A stretch of DNA of 24,830 bases. It comes from Candidatus Omnitrophota bacterium (GTDB taxonomy: Bacteria; Omnitrophota; 4484-213). The notes below the pieces were generated by a model, which was given only the letters and a program-made list of their open reading frames with translations, did no database searches and had not been told where the DNA came from. A program made the position numbers and the translations under genes. Position 1 is the stretch's first letter. Each line of letters starts with the position of its first letter. The stretch is taken from the NCBI GenBank assembly GCA_030639955.1, contig DAOWKH010000045.1:1-24830 (forward strand), given 5' to 3'. Of this stretch, positions 7,070 to 14,890 are shown piece after piece.

Positions 7070-7154
7070 TGGTGCCGGAGAGAGGATTTGAACCTCCAAG
7101 GGTTACCCCACATGGTCCTAAACCATGCGTGTCTGCCAATTTCACCACTCCGGC
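7070..7154 (-). tRNA. tRNA-Leu (anticodon UAG), CCA encoded
   Basis: An 85-base cloverleaf. The acceptor stem GCCGGAG/CTCCGGC pairs perfectly, followed by A and an encoded CCA (7070-7072). The anticodon stem CATGG/CCATG encloses the loop TTTAGGA, giving UAG for leucine CUA codons. A long variable arm (TGGGGTAACCCTT) and the T-arm GGAGGTTCAAATCCTCT are typical of tRNA-Leu. It lies 8 bases after tadC and 3 bases before folC, so it is probably cut out of a longer messenger. Confidence 0.97.
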
Positions 7155-7162
7155 ATTCTGAA

Positions 7163-8014
7163 TTACCCTATTCCCTGCTTCATAAATTGGAGCAAAATAG
7201 GGCCGGCAACAATTATCAAAACTACCGGCAAAATAAACAGCATTAACGGAATAAGCAGCTTTACCGGCGCCTGCAGGGCAAGTTTTTCTCCGCGTTGAAA
7301 CCGCTGGAGTCGAACCTCCTGGGAAAGATTATGCAATGCCTCAGCAATGCTGGTACCCATTCGGTCGGCTTGAACTAATGTGCGCACGAAAGAAGAAACA
7401 TCAGGTATGTCTATTCTCTCTCCCATATTCAACAAGGCCTCCCTGCGCGACCTACCAATTCTGGTTTCCTGCCACATTCGTCCCAACTCTTCAATGAAGG
7501 AATTGGGCTTACTTTCTCTCACTACCCGATTTACGGCTAACATAAAATCAAGCCCTGCCTCTACAGAAAGAGATAATAAATCCACAACATCCGGGAGGGC
7601 ATGCCTAATCTCTCGCTGCCTATTTTGAATCTTATTCCTTAACCATAAATCGGGAAGGAAAAAGCCGATGACAAACGACAACATAAAATGTAGCGGGCTT
7701 ATCCCTCTACTAATCAATAAATAAAACAGGCAGCAAAGAACGCTTGCTATCTCTTTTAAGGATAAAAATTGCTCAGCTGTGAATTCTGCACCTCCGCAAA
7801 CCAATCTCCTTTGTAAACTTTCCTTTAGCCCGGGGAGATTTAAACGCTTATTCAAAGGAGCCAGAAAGTCCAAAACAACCTTGGCTTCCTTTTTTTCTTC
7901 TCCTTCGGAAATCAGACGCTGACGAATTCTTTGCTCACTGCGTTTGGGAAAGAAAGAAATCACCAAAATAAGAACCGCCGTAAAGATAAACAGTAAAGAG
8001 ATGAAATAAATCAT
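7163..8014 (-). CDS. tadC: TadC-like type II/IV secretion system F protein
   Basis: TadC is one of the two inner-membrane platform proteins of the Tad system, which builds Flp pili. The 283-residue protein has an N-terminal membrane helix, a pair of helices around residues 100-125, the cytosolic T2SSF domain (HALPDVVDLLSLSVEAGLDF, where TadC proteins carry VEAG) and C-terminal helices (APVKLLIPLMLFILPVVLII). It overlaps the tadB stop by 4 bases (ATGA). No TadA ATPase lies next to it here. The pilin-like genes of the window are about 14 kb away, at 23112-23962. Confidence 0.9.
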   Translation of the reverse strand: MIYFISLLFIFTAVLILVISFFPKRSEQRIRQRLISEGEEKKEAKVVLDFLAPLNKRLNLPGLKESLQRRLVCGGAEFTAEQFLSLKEIASVLCCLFYLLISRGISPLHFMLSFVIGFFLPDLWLRNKIQNRQREIRHALPDVVDLLSLSVEAGLDFMLAVNRVVRESKPNSFIEELGRMWQETRIGRSRREALLNMGERIDIPDVSSFVRTLVQADRMGTSIAEALHNLSQEVRLQRFQRGEKLALQAPVKLLIPLMLFILPVVLIIVAGPILLQFMKQGIG

Positions 8015-8862
8015 ATTTCTATCCGACAGACTCTTCTGATTAAAACCACACCGATAATCTCAGAAATCAAGGCGTAAATCAGCATCGCCTGTCCAGCCGG
8101 CTCTTCAAGCATTGTCTGAACCAAAGAGGGATTAGTAACCGAAACAACTACGGCAAAGATAATCGGCAGGAACCCCATTAACATCCCTTGCATCTTTCCC
8201 TGAGAGGTCAAGGTATTTATGCGCCGCTCTAATTTATTCCTCTCTTTAATTGTATTCACAATCTGGGAAAAAACTATGGTCAAGTCCCCACCGCTCTGGC
8301 GGGCAATAAGCACTGCTCTTATTGTCAGAGACAATGCCTCACTGTTCATTCTGAGGACTAACTTCTGAAGAGATTTATCCAGAGGGACGCCTAATTTGTT
8401 TTCTATCAATATCAAACTAAACTCCTGGGAGATGGGAGGCGGAAGTTCCTCCACTAATACCTCTACTGCCTGCAGGAAACTCAACCCTCCTCTTAAAGAG
8501 CTGGAGAGAGAAGTCAATCCATCTACTAATTGAGATTCAAATTTCTTTAAGCGCCTCTTTTGAAAATTTTTAATGAATAGACCCGGCAAAATTACTCCAA
8601 ACGCTACACAAATAAGGGCGATGAAAAAGCTATCGCTAATCAAAAAGCCGATTATTCCCAAAATAAAAGGGCTGAGAAAGGTAATGTAGACAAGGGTCGA
8701 AAGGGGCATCTTAATAAACATCTGCCCTAAATGGTTAGAGGTCTTTTTTATCCGTTGACTACTTTGATATTCCTTCAACCACTCTTCGACAGAAGGATAA
8801 AAGTAATAAGTCAAGAGGGCTATGACAAAAAAAAGAATGGAATGGCTTAATATTTTCAACAT
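8011..8862 (-). CDS. tadB: TadB-like type II/IV secretion system F protein
   Basis: TadB partners TadC as the membrane platform of the Tad pilus machine. The 283-residue protein has an N-terminal helix, two helices near residues 58-100, a cytosolic T2SSF domain with SSLRGGLSFLQAVEVL (TadB proteins carry RGG or RAG here) and C-terminal helices. The order tadB then tadC is the usual one. Its ATG overlaps the end of der by 7 bases, which places the pair in an operon with housekeeping genes rather than a complete tad island. Confidence 0.9.
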   Translation of the reverse strand: MLKILSHSILFFVIALLTYYFYPSVEEWLKEYQSSQRIKKTSNHLGQMFIKMPLSTLVYITFLSPFILGIIGFLISDSFFIALICVAFGVILPGLFIKNFQKRRLKKFESQLVDGLTSLSSSLRGGLSFLQAVEVLVEELPPPISQEFSLILIENKLGVPLDKSLQKLVLRMNSEALSLTIRAVLIARQSGGDLTIVFSQIVNTIKERNKLERRINTLTSQGKMQGMLMGFLPIIFAVVVSVTNPSLVQTMLEEPAGQAMLIYALISEIIGVVLIRRVCRIEI

Positions 8863-10142
8863 CGGTTTTTAAAGACAATATCTATCGGCACGCCCTTAAA
8901 ATCAAATTCTTTTCTGAGCAGATTTTTTAAATAAACAGAATGATTAGCTTTGATGGAATTGGAGTCGTTTACAAAAACAAGAAACTTGGGTGGTTTTGTT
9001 TTTATCTGGGTAAGATAATAAACACGAGTACGGGGAAAAGAGATATTCAATTTATTCAACAAATTAGTTGCTATCCTCCGGCTATTATTATCGGCTATCT
9101 TAGCGATTAAATCAAGGGTTTGCTGGACATTTTCTCCTTTTAGGGCAGAAGTAAAAACAATGGGGACAAAATGCAGATACTTTATTCGCTGGCGGAGCAT
9201 CTTTTCATATTCTTTAAAACAAGCGTCCTTGAACAGGTCCTTTTTATTTACAGCAATAATCCCTGCTTTATTCTGTTTAATAATGAAATTTAAAATCGTA
9301 ATATCCTGCCTGCTTAAACCCTCTCGGATATCAATCAATAACAGGACGATTTCTGCCCTCGCGATAGCTTTGTAGGTTCTGAATAAACTATATAAGTCCA
9401 GCGTATCCTTGATTACTTTCTTTCTTCTTATGCCGGCAGTATCTAATAAAAGATAGTTCCTCCCGCCTTTTTTAAAAAGAATATCCACGCTATCACGGGT
9501 AGTCCCCGGCTGCTCATCTACAAGCACCCTTTCATCCCGCAGCAAAGAGTTTATAAAAGAGGATTTCCCTACATTGGGTTTGCCCACGATAGCAACATTG
9601 ATCGTTTCTTCTTTAATCAGCGGAGATAAAATAGGAGGAAGTTTTTTAATTAAGCAATCGAGCAGTTCCCCTATTCCTAAACCATGAGCAGCAGAAACAG
9701 GAAAAAGTTCTTTAAACCCTAATTGGTAAAAGTTAACCGCCTCGTTCTTTAATCCCTCATTGTCTACTTTATTCACTACCAATATTACTTCTTTCTGTTT
9801 TCTTTTTAGATATAGAGACACGTCTTTATCCAGGGGGGTCAATCCTGTCCTAACATCAGTAACAAAAATAGCGAGCATGGCTTCTTCCACGGCAATATCT
9901 ATTTGTTTCCTGACCAATATTTCTATTTTTTCCAGAGAAGGAAAATACTCCGGGGAAGCAATCAGACCACCTGTATCAATCAATTGGGCGCAATACCCCC
10001 GCCAGTACAAGTCAGCGTAAATCCTATCGCGGGTAACCCCGTCCTCTTTCTCAACGATAGATTTTCTCTGCTTTATCAAGCGATTAAATAAGCTTGACTT
10101 GCCTACATTTGGTCGTCCAACAATAGCAATCTTATCTTTCAT
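8856..10142 (-). CDS. der: Der (EngA), double-domain ribosome assembly GTPase
   Basis: Der is an essential GTPase for 50S subunit assembly. The 428-residue protein has two GTPase domains in tandem, each with its own P-loop: GRPNVGKSS at residues 9-17 and GKPNVGKSS near 187. Both are followed by DTGG or DTAG and NKVD or NKKD motifs. A C-terminal KH-like domain (about 350-428) contains the family stretch FPRTRVYYLTQIKTKPPKF. The start overlaps the end of pgsA by 11 bases. Confidence 0.97.
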   Translation of the reverse strand: MKDKIAIVGRPNVGKSSLFNRLIKQRKSIVEKEDGVTRDRIYADLYWRGYCAQLIDTGGLIASPEYFPSLEKIEILVRKQIDIAVEEAMLAIFVTDVRTGLTPLDKDVSLYLKRKQKEVILVVNKVDNEGLKNEAVNFYQLGFKELFPVSAAHGLGIGELLDCLIKKLPPILSPLIKEETINVAIVGKPNVGKSSFINSLLRDERVLVDEQPGTTRDSVDILFKKGGRNYLLLDTAGIRRKKVIKDTLDLYSLFRTYKAIARAEIVLLLIDIREGLSRQDITILNFIIKQNKAGIIAVNKKDLFKDACFKEYEKMLRQRIKYLHFVPIVFTSALKGENVQQTLDLIAKIADNNSRRIATNLLNKLNISFPRTRVYYLTQIKTKPPKFLVFVNDSNSIKANHSVYLKNLLRKEFDFKGVPIDIVFKNRC

Positions 10143-10674
10143 TCAATAACCTACTCTCCCGCCAAATATATCCTAAACCTGAAACAATAGTGAGCAAACC
10201 GGCGCTGTTTGCTACTATCCTAAAGTAGGGAAATTTCAACAAGACCAAAACTATGGTGAACATCTGAAAAAAGGTAGTGAGCTTTCCTAATCTATTAGGA
10301 CTCACTGTTTTTCTCCCGCTAATTATGTAAATAACAACAAATCCTAAGCCGATAATCAAATCGCGGCTAATTACAGTGATGGTAACCCACGATGGAATAC
10401 GAAAAGGAAATCTGCCTATCGTAAGACAAAGAAAGATGGAATTGATAAGAAACTTATCGGCCAAGGGGTCTAAAAATCTGCCCAATTCTGTCCGTTGACC
10501 TCGCTTACGGGCTATATAGCCGTCAATAACATCTGTGAGAATCGCTACTAAAAAAAGAGAGAAAGCAATCCATCTTAGAATGTCGTTTTGGGGGGTATAA
10601 TAAACAAGGGAAATGACAATAAAAGGAATTAATAAAATCCTTAAAACCGTAAGTTTATTAGGTAGATTTAGCAT
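10132..10674 (-). CDS. pgsA: PgsA-type CDP-alcohol phosphatidyltransferase
   Basis: PgsA makes phosphatidylglycerophosphate from CDP-diacylglycerol and glycerol-3-phosphate in the inner membrane. The full CDP-alcohol signature is present: DVIDGYIARKRGQ, then G (in ELGR), then DPLADK, giving all the metal-binding aspartates. Several hydrophobic helices follow; the length of 180 residues is normal. ATG at 10674 is chosen because it has GAGGA just upstream and begins NLPNKLTVLRI as in the family. A TTG at 10689 would add five residues. Closely related enzymes use other alcohols, so glycerol phosphate is the likely but not proven substrate. Confidence 0.9.
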   Translation of the reverse strand: MLNLPNKLTVLRILLIPFIVISLVYYTPQNDILRWIAFSLFLVAILTDVIDGYIARKRGQRTELGRFLDPLADKFLINSIFLCLTIGRFPFRIPSWVTITVISRDLIIGLGFVVIYIISGRKTVSPNRLGKLTTFFQMFTIVLVLLKFPYFRIVANSAGLLTIVSGLGYIWRESRLLNER

Positions 10675-10723
10675 ACATTCCTCTATCAAGTACTAATTTT
10701 TATATTTACTACCACACTTTGAG

Positions 10724-10876
10724 AGGCTCGGCTTGTGTCGCTAAGAAGCCGTTGCGCAGACTGAGCGGGCATGGTTTTGCCGAAGCGTAGCGAAGGCAAA
10801 GAGCGAAGCCGAGCACCGAGCAGCAATTTGCTCGCTGGGCAAATTGACTGCGTGCTTCGTGCGACCAAGCCGAGCC
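10724..10876. repeat. GC-rich palindrome cluster between lepB and pgsA
   Basis: This gap is much richer in G and C than its neighbours and full of nested inverted repeats. The outer arms are GGCTCGGCTTG (from 10724) and CAAGCCGAGCC (ending near 10876). Inside are TTTGCC/GGCAAA (about 10783-10803) and GAGCA/TGCTC hairpins. Words such as GAAGCGTAGCGAAGG resemble the secD and porin leader repeats. A short open frame covers it, but its protein has no family features and overlaps lepB. Confidence 0.65.
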
Positions 10877-10888
10877 GAGCTCTGCTCA

Positions 10889-11428
10889 TCATCGTAGAAT
10901 TCTGAATCTCTTTGGCGGCCAGTAAATTAGAAATGCCCTTCCTGACAGATTCTTGCGAGGAACAAATCCCCAATAACGGCTATCTCTGCTTACTGCACTG
11001 TTATCTCCCAAGACAAAAAAACTCTTCTCGGGGACCTTTACAGCTACACCTTCTTTGGCGTATTTCCCGTAATTATAATAATAGAGCTTTCTCAGAATTT
11101 CATTGTCGCTGGACTCACCATTTATAAAAATATTGCCGTTATTAATCTCTACTGTTTCTCCTTCAGAGACAATCAGCCGCTTGATAAAATCCCTCTTTGG
11201 ATTTAGAGGGTATTTGAATACAATTATATCACCTCGCTGGGGTTTTTTAAAGCGATAGAGTAATTTATTTACCAAAATGCGGTCGCCCTGCATCAGAGTA
11301 GGACGCATCGAGCCGGTAGGTATTTTAAATGCCTGGACAAAAAATGTGCGGATAAACATTGCCAGAACAAAGGCAATTAGAATCGATTCTACATACTCCC
11401 GGATTATTTGTTTAGTATTTTGATTCAT
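10889..11428 (-). CDS. lepB: Signal peptidase I
   Basis: LepB cleaves signal peptides on the outer face of the inner membrane. The 179-residue protein has one N-terminal membrane helix (about 12-34), the catalytic Ser40 in IPTGSMRPTL, RGDIIVFKYP, the catalytic Lys83 in FIKRLIVSEGE and the C-terminal box FFVLGDNSAVSRDSRYWGFV. ATG at 11428 overlaps the lepA stop (ATGA); a longer frame upstream is only lepA read in another frame. The lepA-lepB order is the classic one known from Escherichia coli. Confidence 0.97.
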   Translation of the reverse strand: MNQNTKQIIREYVESILIAFVLAMFIRTFFVQAFKIPTGSMRPTLMQGDRILVNKLLYRFKKPQRGDIIVFKYPLNPKRDFIKRLIVSEGETVEINNGNIFINGESSDNEILRKLYYYNYGKYAKEGVAVKVPEKSFFVLGDNSAVSRDSRYWGFVPRKNLSGRAFLIYWPPKRFRILR

Positions 11429-13209
11429 ATCTTCAGCACCGCCCGAAATGCTTCTTGAGGGATTTTCACTTCCCCTATCTGCTTCATCTTTTTTTTGCCG
11501 GCTTTCTGTTTCTCCCAGAGTTTTCTCTTGCGGGTAATATCGCCGCCATAGCATTTAGCGGTAACATTTTTCTTCAGTGGCTTTATAGTTGCCCGGGCAA
11601 TAATCTGACTATCGATTGCCGCCTGAATAACTACCTCAAAGAGATGCTTGGGAATTACATTTTTTAATCTTTCTACTAAATTCAGGCCTCTCTGGCGGAC
11701 TTTATCTCTGGGCACAACCAGAGATAAGGCATCGACCGGCTTGCCATTGATTAAAATAGACAACTTGACCAGCTCCCCTCTAAAATATCCCTTAAATTCA
11801 TAATCAAAAGAGGCATAACCCTGGGTAATTGATTTTATTTTATCATAAAAATCAACAATAATCTCGGATAAAGGGAGATCGTAATTTAGCAATGACCGTC
11901 CTTCATCCAAATATTCCAGACCTTTATAAATCCCTCTCCGCTCCTGAGATAACTCCATTATCTTACCAATATAGGCCGCAGGGGTAATAATAAACCCTTT
12001 TATATAAGGTTCCTTAATCTCCTCTATCTCTACGGTGCAAGGAAACTCGCCGACATTGTTCACTTCTATCTCCTCTCCATTACTAATTTTGATTCTATAA
12101 GTGACATTGGCGGCAGTGCTGATTAGTTCCAGATTAAATTCTCGTTCTAATCTCTCCTGGATAATTTCCATATGCAGGAGCCCTAAGAAGCCGCAACGGA
12201 AACCCTGTCCAAAAGAAGGAGAAGAATCGGGTTGAAAGACGAATGAGCTATCATTCAATCGCAGTTTTTCTAATGCTTTTCGCAAAGATAGAAAATCGCC
12301 CTCTCGCACAGGATAGATTCCGCTAAATACCAAAGGAGAGGGTTGTTTAAATTCTGCTAAACCTAATTCTTCCTGCGAAAAAGCGGGTTCGCTAATCGTA
12401 TCCCCTATCTTTACATCTTGCAGCTGGTGAATATTGGCGCTAAAAAATCCTACTTCCCCGCAGTTTAATTGCTCAACAGCCCGCGGGTGGGGGTCAAAGA
12501 TACCCACCTTTTGCACCTGATGAACCTCATTAGTGGCTAAAAAGCGAATATCCCTGCCCGGCTTCAGGCAACCTCCGAAAATACGCACATAGACAATTAC
12601 CCCCTGATAGGTATCAAATTTAGAATCAAAGATAAGGGCTTGCAAGGGCTTTAGGGCTTTGGGCGGCGGAATCCGCTCAATTACTGCCTCAAAGACCTTC
12701 TCAATTCCTCGGCCATGTTTGGCGCTTATTAGAAGAATTCCCTCGTCATCTATTTTTAATATACTCTTTATCTGTTCCTTTGTCCTCTCAATATCAGCGT
12801 TCTTTAGGTCAATTTTATTGATAATCGGGATAAGCACAAGATTATTTTGCTGGGCTAAATGCAGATTGGCAATTGTCTGCGCCTCCACCCCCTGGCTGGC
12901 GTCAACCAAAAGCAGCGCCCCTTCGCAGGCGGCTAAACTCTTAGAGACCTCATAGTTAAAATCTACATGGCCGGGGGTATCGATTAAATTCAGGATATAT
13001 TCCTCGCCAGCGAATTTATAAACCAACCTCACTGCCCGCGCCTTTATCGTAATCCCCCGCTCGCGCTCCAGCTCCATATCGTCAAGAACCTGTTCTCTAA
13101 ACTCGCGCTCGGAGATTGCTCCGGTCCGCTCCAAAAGGCGGTCGGCAAGCGTGGACTTGCCGTGGTCAATATGGGCAATAATAGAAAAATTGCGGATGTT
13201 TTTGTTCAC
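11425..13209 (-). CDS. lepA: LepA (EF4), ribosome-associated elongation factor GTPase
   Basis: LepA is a translational GTPase related to EF-G that acts during initiation and on stalled ribosomes. All 594 residues are present. GTPase motifs AHIDHGKST (about 11-19), DTPGHVDF and NKIDL lie in the N-terminal domain, followed by EF-G-like domains and the LepA-specific C-terminal domain (YGGDITRKRKL, KQKAGKKKMK). The start is GTG at 13209; frames upstream are closed by a stop at 13231. The only candidate ribosome site, AGAAGGG, lies in the right arm of the porin terminator hairpin. Confidence 0.97.
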   Translation of the reverse strand: MNKNIRNFSIIAHIDHGKSTLADRLLERTGAISEREFREQVLDDMELERERGITIKARAVRLVYKFAGEEYILNLIDTPGHVDFNYEVSKSLAACEGALLLVDASQGVEAQTIANLHLAQQNNLVLIPIINKIDLKNADIERTKEQIKSILKIDDEGILLISAKHGRGIEKVFEAVIERIPPPKALKPLQALIFDSKFDTYQGVIVYVRIFGGCLKPGRDIRFLATNEVHQVQKVGIFDPHPRAVEQLNCGEVGFFSANIHQLQDVKIGDTISEPAFSQEELGLAEFKQPSPLVFSGIYPVREGDFLSLRKALEKLRLNDSSFVFQPDSSPSFGQGFRCGFLGLLHMEIIQERLEREFNLELISTAANVTYRIKISNGEEIEVNNVGEFPCTVEIEEIKEPYIKGFIITPAAYIGKIMELSQERRGIYKGLEYLDEGRSLLNYDLPLSEIIVDFYDKIKSITQGYASFDYEFKGYFRGELVKLSILINGKPVDALSLVVPRDKVRQRGLNLVERLKNVIPKHLFEVVIQAAIDSQIIARATIKPLKKNVTAKCYGGDITRKRKLWEKQKAGKKKMKQIGEVKIPQEAFRAVLKI

Positions 13210-13254
13210 AAAATAAAAACCCTTCTGCCCTCAAAGATATAGAGAGCAGAAGGG
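13209..13254 (-). terminator. Intrinsic terminator of the porin, touching the lepA start
   Basis: CCCTTCTGC (minus strand from 13254, 13246-13254) pairs with GCAGAAGGG (13220-13228) to give a perfect 9-bp stem extended by three inner pairs, followed by TTTTTATTTT. The T run ends at the lepA GTG. This places the likely lepA ribosome site inside the stem. Confidence 0.85.
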
Positions 13255-13291
13255 CAGGAATCACTGATTACACTGATGGTTTATCAGTGCT

Positions 13292-14596
13292 TTAGAAGAC
13301 CACGCTTACCGAGCCGATTACTTCCTTTGCTACGCTATTGTTGCTGTCAGCAAAGGCAGTCCCGGGAATGAAATAAGCCCCTAACAAACCAAACTGGACA
13401 TCCTCGGTGTAATTGTAAGCAAGTTTAAGGTCAAACTCATCACCCAAATCACTGTCAGATTCCATTGTGTAGGTGCGAGTGGTAAGATCGGTGCCCATAA
13501 ATGCGCCAGCCGCATATTTCTCAGCCGCAGTAAAATGGAAGTAATTCAGTGATGCGGTCAATTTATCTGTTGGCTGAACACTTGCCTTGGCATTGATGAT
13601 GTGGACATTGCTGGAAGCCAAACCAAGAGCGGCCACAATTTCACCGGCTACCTGGTCACCATACATTGGGTCCCACTGCTTACGGGTCCCAGTAGTGTCA
13701 CCGGCTTTCTCTCCGGAAAGATAGGTGTACCAGAGACCTACACTCGGAGAATACTGATAATCAGGCATATCATAGTCAGCGCCCAACTGGACAGCATCTG
13801 CCGAAAGGTCGCGTCCGGCTGCATATTCTCCAAACTGATGCGCCAATTCAGCGTTTAAGACCAGATTCTCGATTGGAGTAATGTTCCCGCGCACACCTAC
13901 AGTGTCAACTCTCTTAATAGGCGTTCCAGCAGCATTAGTTGCTCTTCTTTTACAGAAGTAGTAGGCCTCACCTACGGCGTCATACTCGGCAAATTGATAG
14001 CGGGCATTAATACCGTAAAGATCGGCGTCGCTGGAAGTAGAGCTAGTATCCTCATCTACCTTGGCCGTAAACACATCCAGGGTCAATGGTGAAAGGTCAA
14101 ACACGGCTTTGATGGCATCAAATGCCTTGCGACTGCTCAGGTCATTAGCCGTAATTCCAGTCAAAACAGCAGAATTTGCATCGCCATCGCCGACAATCAG
14201 AAGATTACCATAGCGCAGTTCCTGACGACCGAGGGTCAATGTTAATGGCCAGTAACTGACTTCTTTCAGTGTAATGTAGGCAAGGTCTAAATTGATGTCG
14301 TCAGAAGAAGCACTATCCTTATCCCAATCCCGCTCATTAATAAATCTGACCGTTGCGGCTACATTATCGGTCAGGTCGGCATCTAATCTCACCCGCACTG
14401 TGGACATATAGAAACTCTTATCATCTTCTACGCCACTTACTGTTTTAGAATCTTGTTTTAGGTCATAATCAGTGCGATAGATGCCCCGGATAGTGATATC
14501 ACCGCTGACCTTTACATTCTGCACCTCAGCGTTCGCCGGCATACTCAACAAACCTACAAGCAACACCGCTGCACAAAATACTCCTATTTTTCTCAT
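13292..14596 (-). CDS. Outer-membrane beta-barrel porin, alginate-export type
   Basis: The 434-residue protein begins with a signal peptide (MRKIGVFCAAVLLVGLLSMP, cleavage after ANA near residue 23). It continues as alternating short strands and ends in phenylalanine, as outer-membrane barrels do. The start VSGDITIRGIYR, the stretch LDLAYITLKE and LTLGRQELRYGN resemble the alginate-export family. No specific substrate can be read from it. ATG at 14596 has a strong AGGAGGG ribosome site; a longer upstream frame lacks sense as protein. It has its own promoter (14783-14810), a structured leader of about 180 bases and a terminator, and is probably abundant. Confidence 0.85.
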   Translation of the reverse strand: MRKIGVFCAAVLLVGLLSMPANAEVQNVKVSGDITIRGIYRTDYDLKQDSKTVSGVEDDKSFYMSTVRVRLDADLTDNVAATVRFINERDWDKDSASSDDINLDLAYITLKEVSYWPLTLTLGRQELRYGNLLIVGDGDANSAVLTGITANDLSSRKAFDAIKAVFDLSPLTLDVFTAKVDEDTSSTSSDADLYGINARYQFAEYDAVGEAYYFCKRRATNAAGTPIKRVDTVGVRGNITPIENLVLNAELAHQFGEYAAGRDLSADAVQLGADYDMPDYQYSPSVGLWYTYLSGEKAGDTTGTRKQWDPMYGDQVAGEIVAALGLASSNVHIINAKASVQPTDKLTASLNYFHFTAAEKYAAGAFMGTDLTTRTYTMESDSDLGDEFDLKLAYNYTEDVQFGLLGAYFIPGTAFADSNNSVAKEVIGSVSVVF

Positions 14597-14615
14597 CTTT
14601 TCCCTCCTTTCCTTC

Positions 14616-14652
14616 CTCGCCGTAGGCGAGAGCCTGAGCGAAGCGAAGGATA
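14616..14652 (-). repeat. Hairpin repeat in the porin leader (copy 2 of 2)
   Basis: The 37 bases match 348-384 with one difference, in the hairpin loop (GTA instead of GCA). They end about 20 bases before the start codon, next to the ribosome site, as in secD. A second perfect hairpin (CCCGACG/CGTCGGG, 14684-14700) lies further up in the same leader. Confidence 0.8.
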
Positions 14653-14782
14653 ATCTTTTGTTTGTCCTTTCCTTACTTGCCACCCCGACGTATCGTCGGG
14701 CTAAACTTATTTTTTCTCTTCTCTTCTATTGAAAATAGAAAGCAGATGCCTACGGGACGCATCCCTTTCTACTAATAAGGAT

Positions 14783-14810
14783 ATTTTACCCTTTTTCTTT
14801 TTTTTGTCAA
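14783..14810 (-). promoter_or_regulatory. Sigma-70-type promoter for the porin
   Basis: On the minus strand TTGACA (14805-14810) and TAAAAT (14783-14788) are separated by 16 A-rich bases. The 294-base gap between the lipoprotein and the porin holds this promoter, a perfect 12-bp hairpin on its upstream side (14822-14848) and, after the promoter, two leader hairpins. I see no gene in it. Confidence 0.7.
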
Positions 14811-14821
14811 GAACTTTTTTT

Positions 14822-14848
14822 GAGATTGCTGAAAAATTCAGCAATCTC
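14822..14848. repeat. Perfect 12-bp hairpin upstream of the porin promoter
   Basis: GAGATTGCTGAA and TTCAGCAATCTC are exact complements around a 3-base loop. On the minus strand it is followed by A rather than T, so it is a poor intrinsic terminator for the lipoprotein gene. It lies 12 bases from the -35 box. Next to it (14849-14885) are GATTACA-like words spaced by about 7 bases. Confidence 0.6.
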
Positions 14849-14890
14849 TGATTACAGCGATTAAAAACCGATTACACAGATTAAAAAAAC

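Noticed and set aside
7067..7099. Longer folC start adding MEVQILSPAP-
   Set aside because: These codons are the tRNA-Leu 3' half read as protein, a common annotation error; ATG at 7066 fits the family start.
10686..10973. 95-residue open frame on the minus strand between pgsA and lepB
   Set aside because: It overlaps the lepB end in another frame and otherwise translates palindromic repeat; no protein features.
11429..11554. Extended lepB start
   Set aside because: The extra residues are lepA in another frame; the ATG at 11428 overlaps the lepA stop and starts right before the membrane helix.
14597..14683. Extended porin start
   Set aside because: It would translate the leader repeat and place 29 charged residues before a perfect signal peptide; ATG at 14596 has a strong ribosome site.
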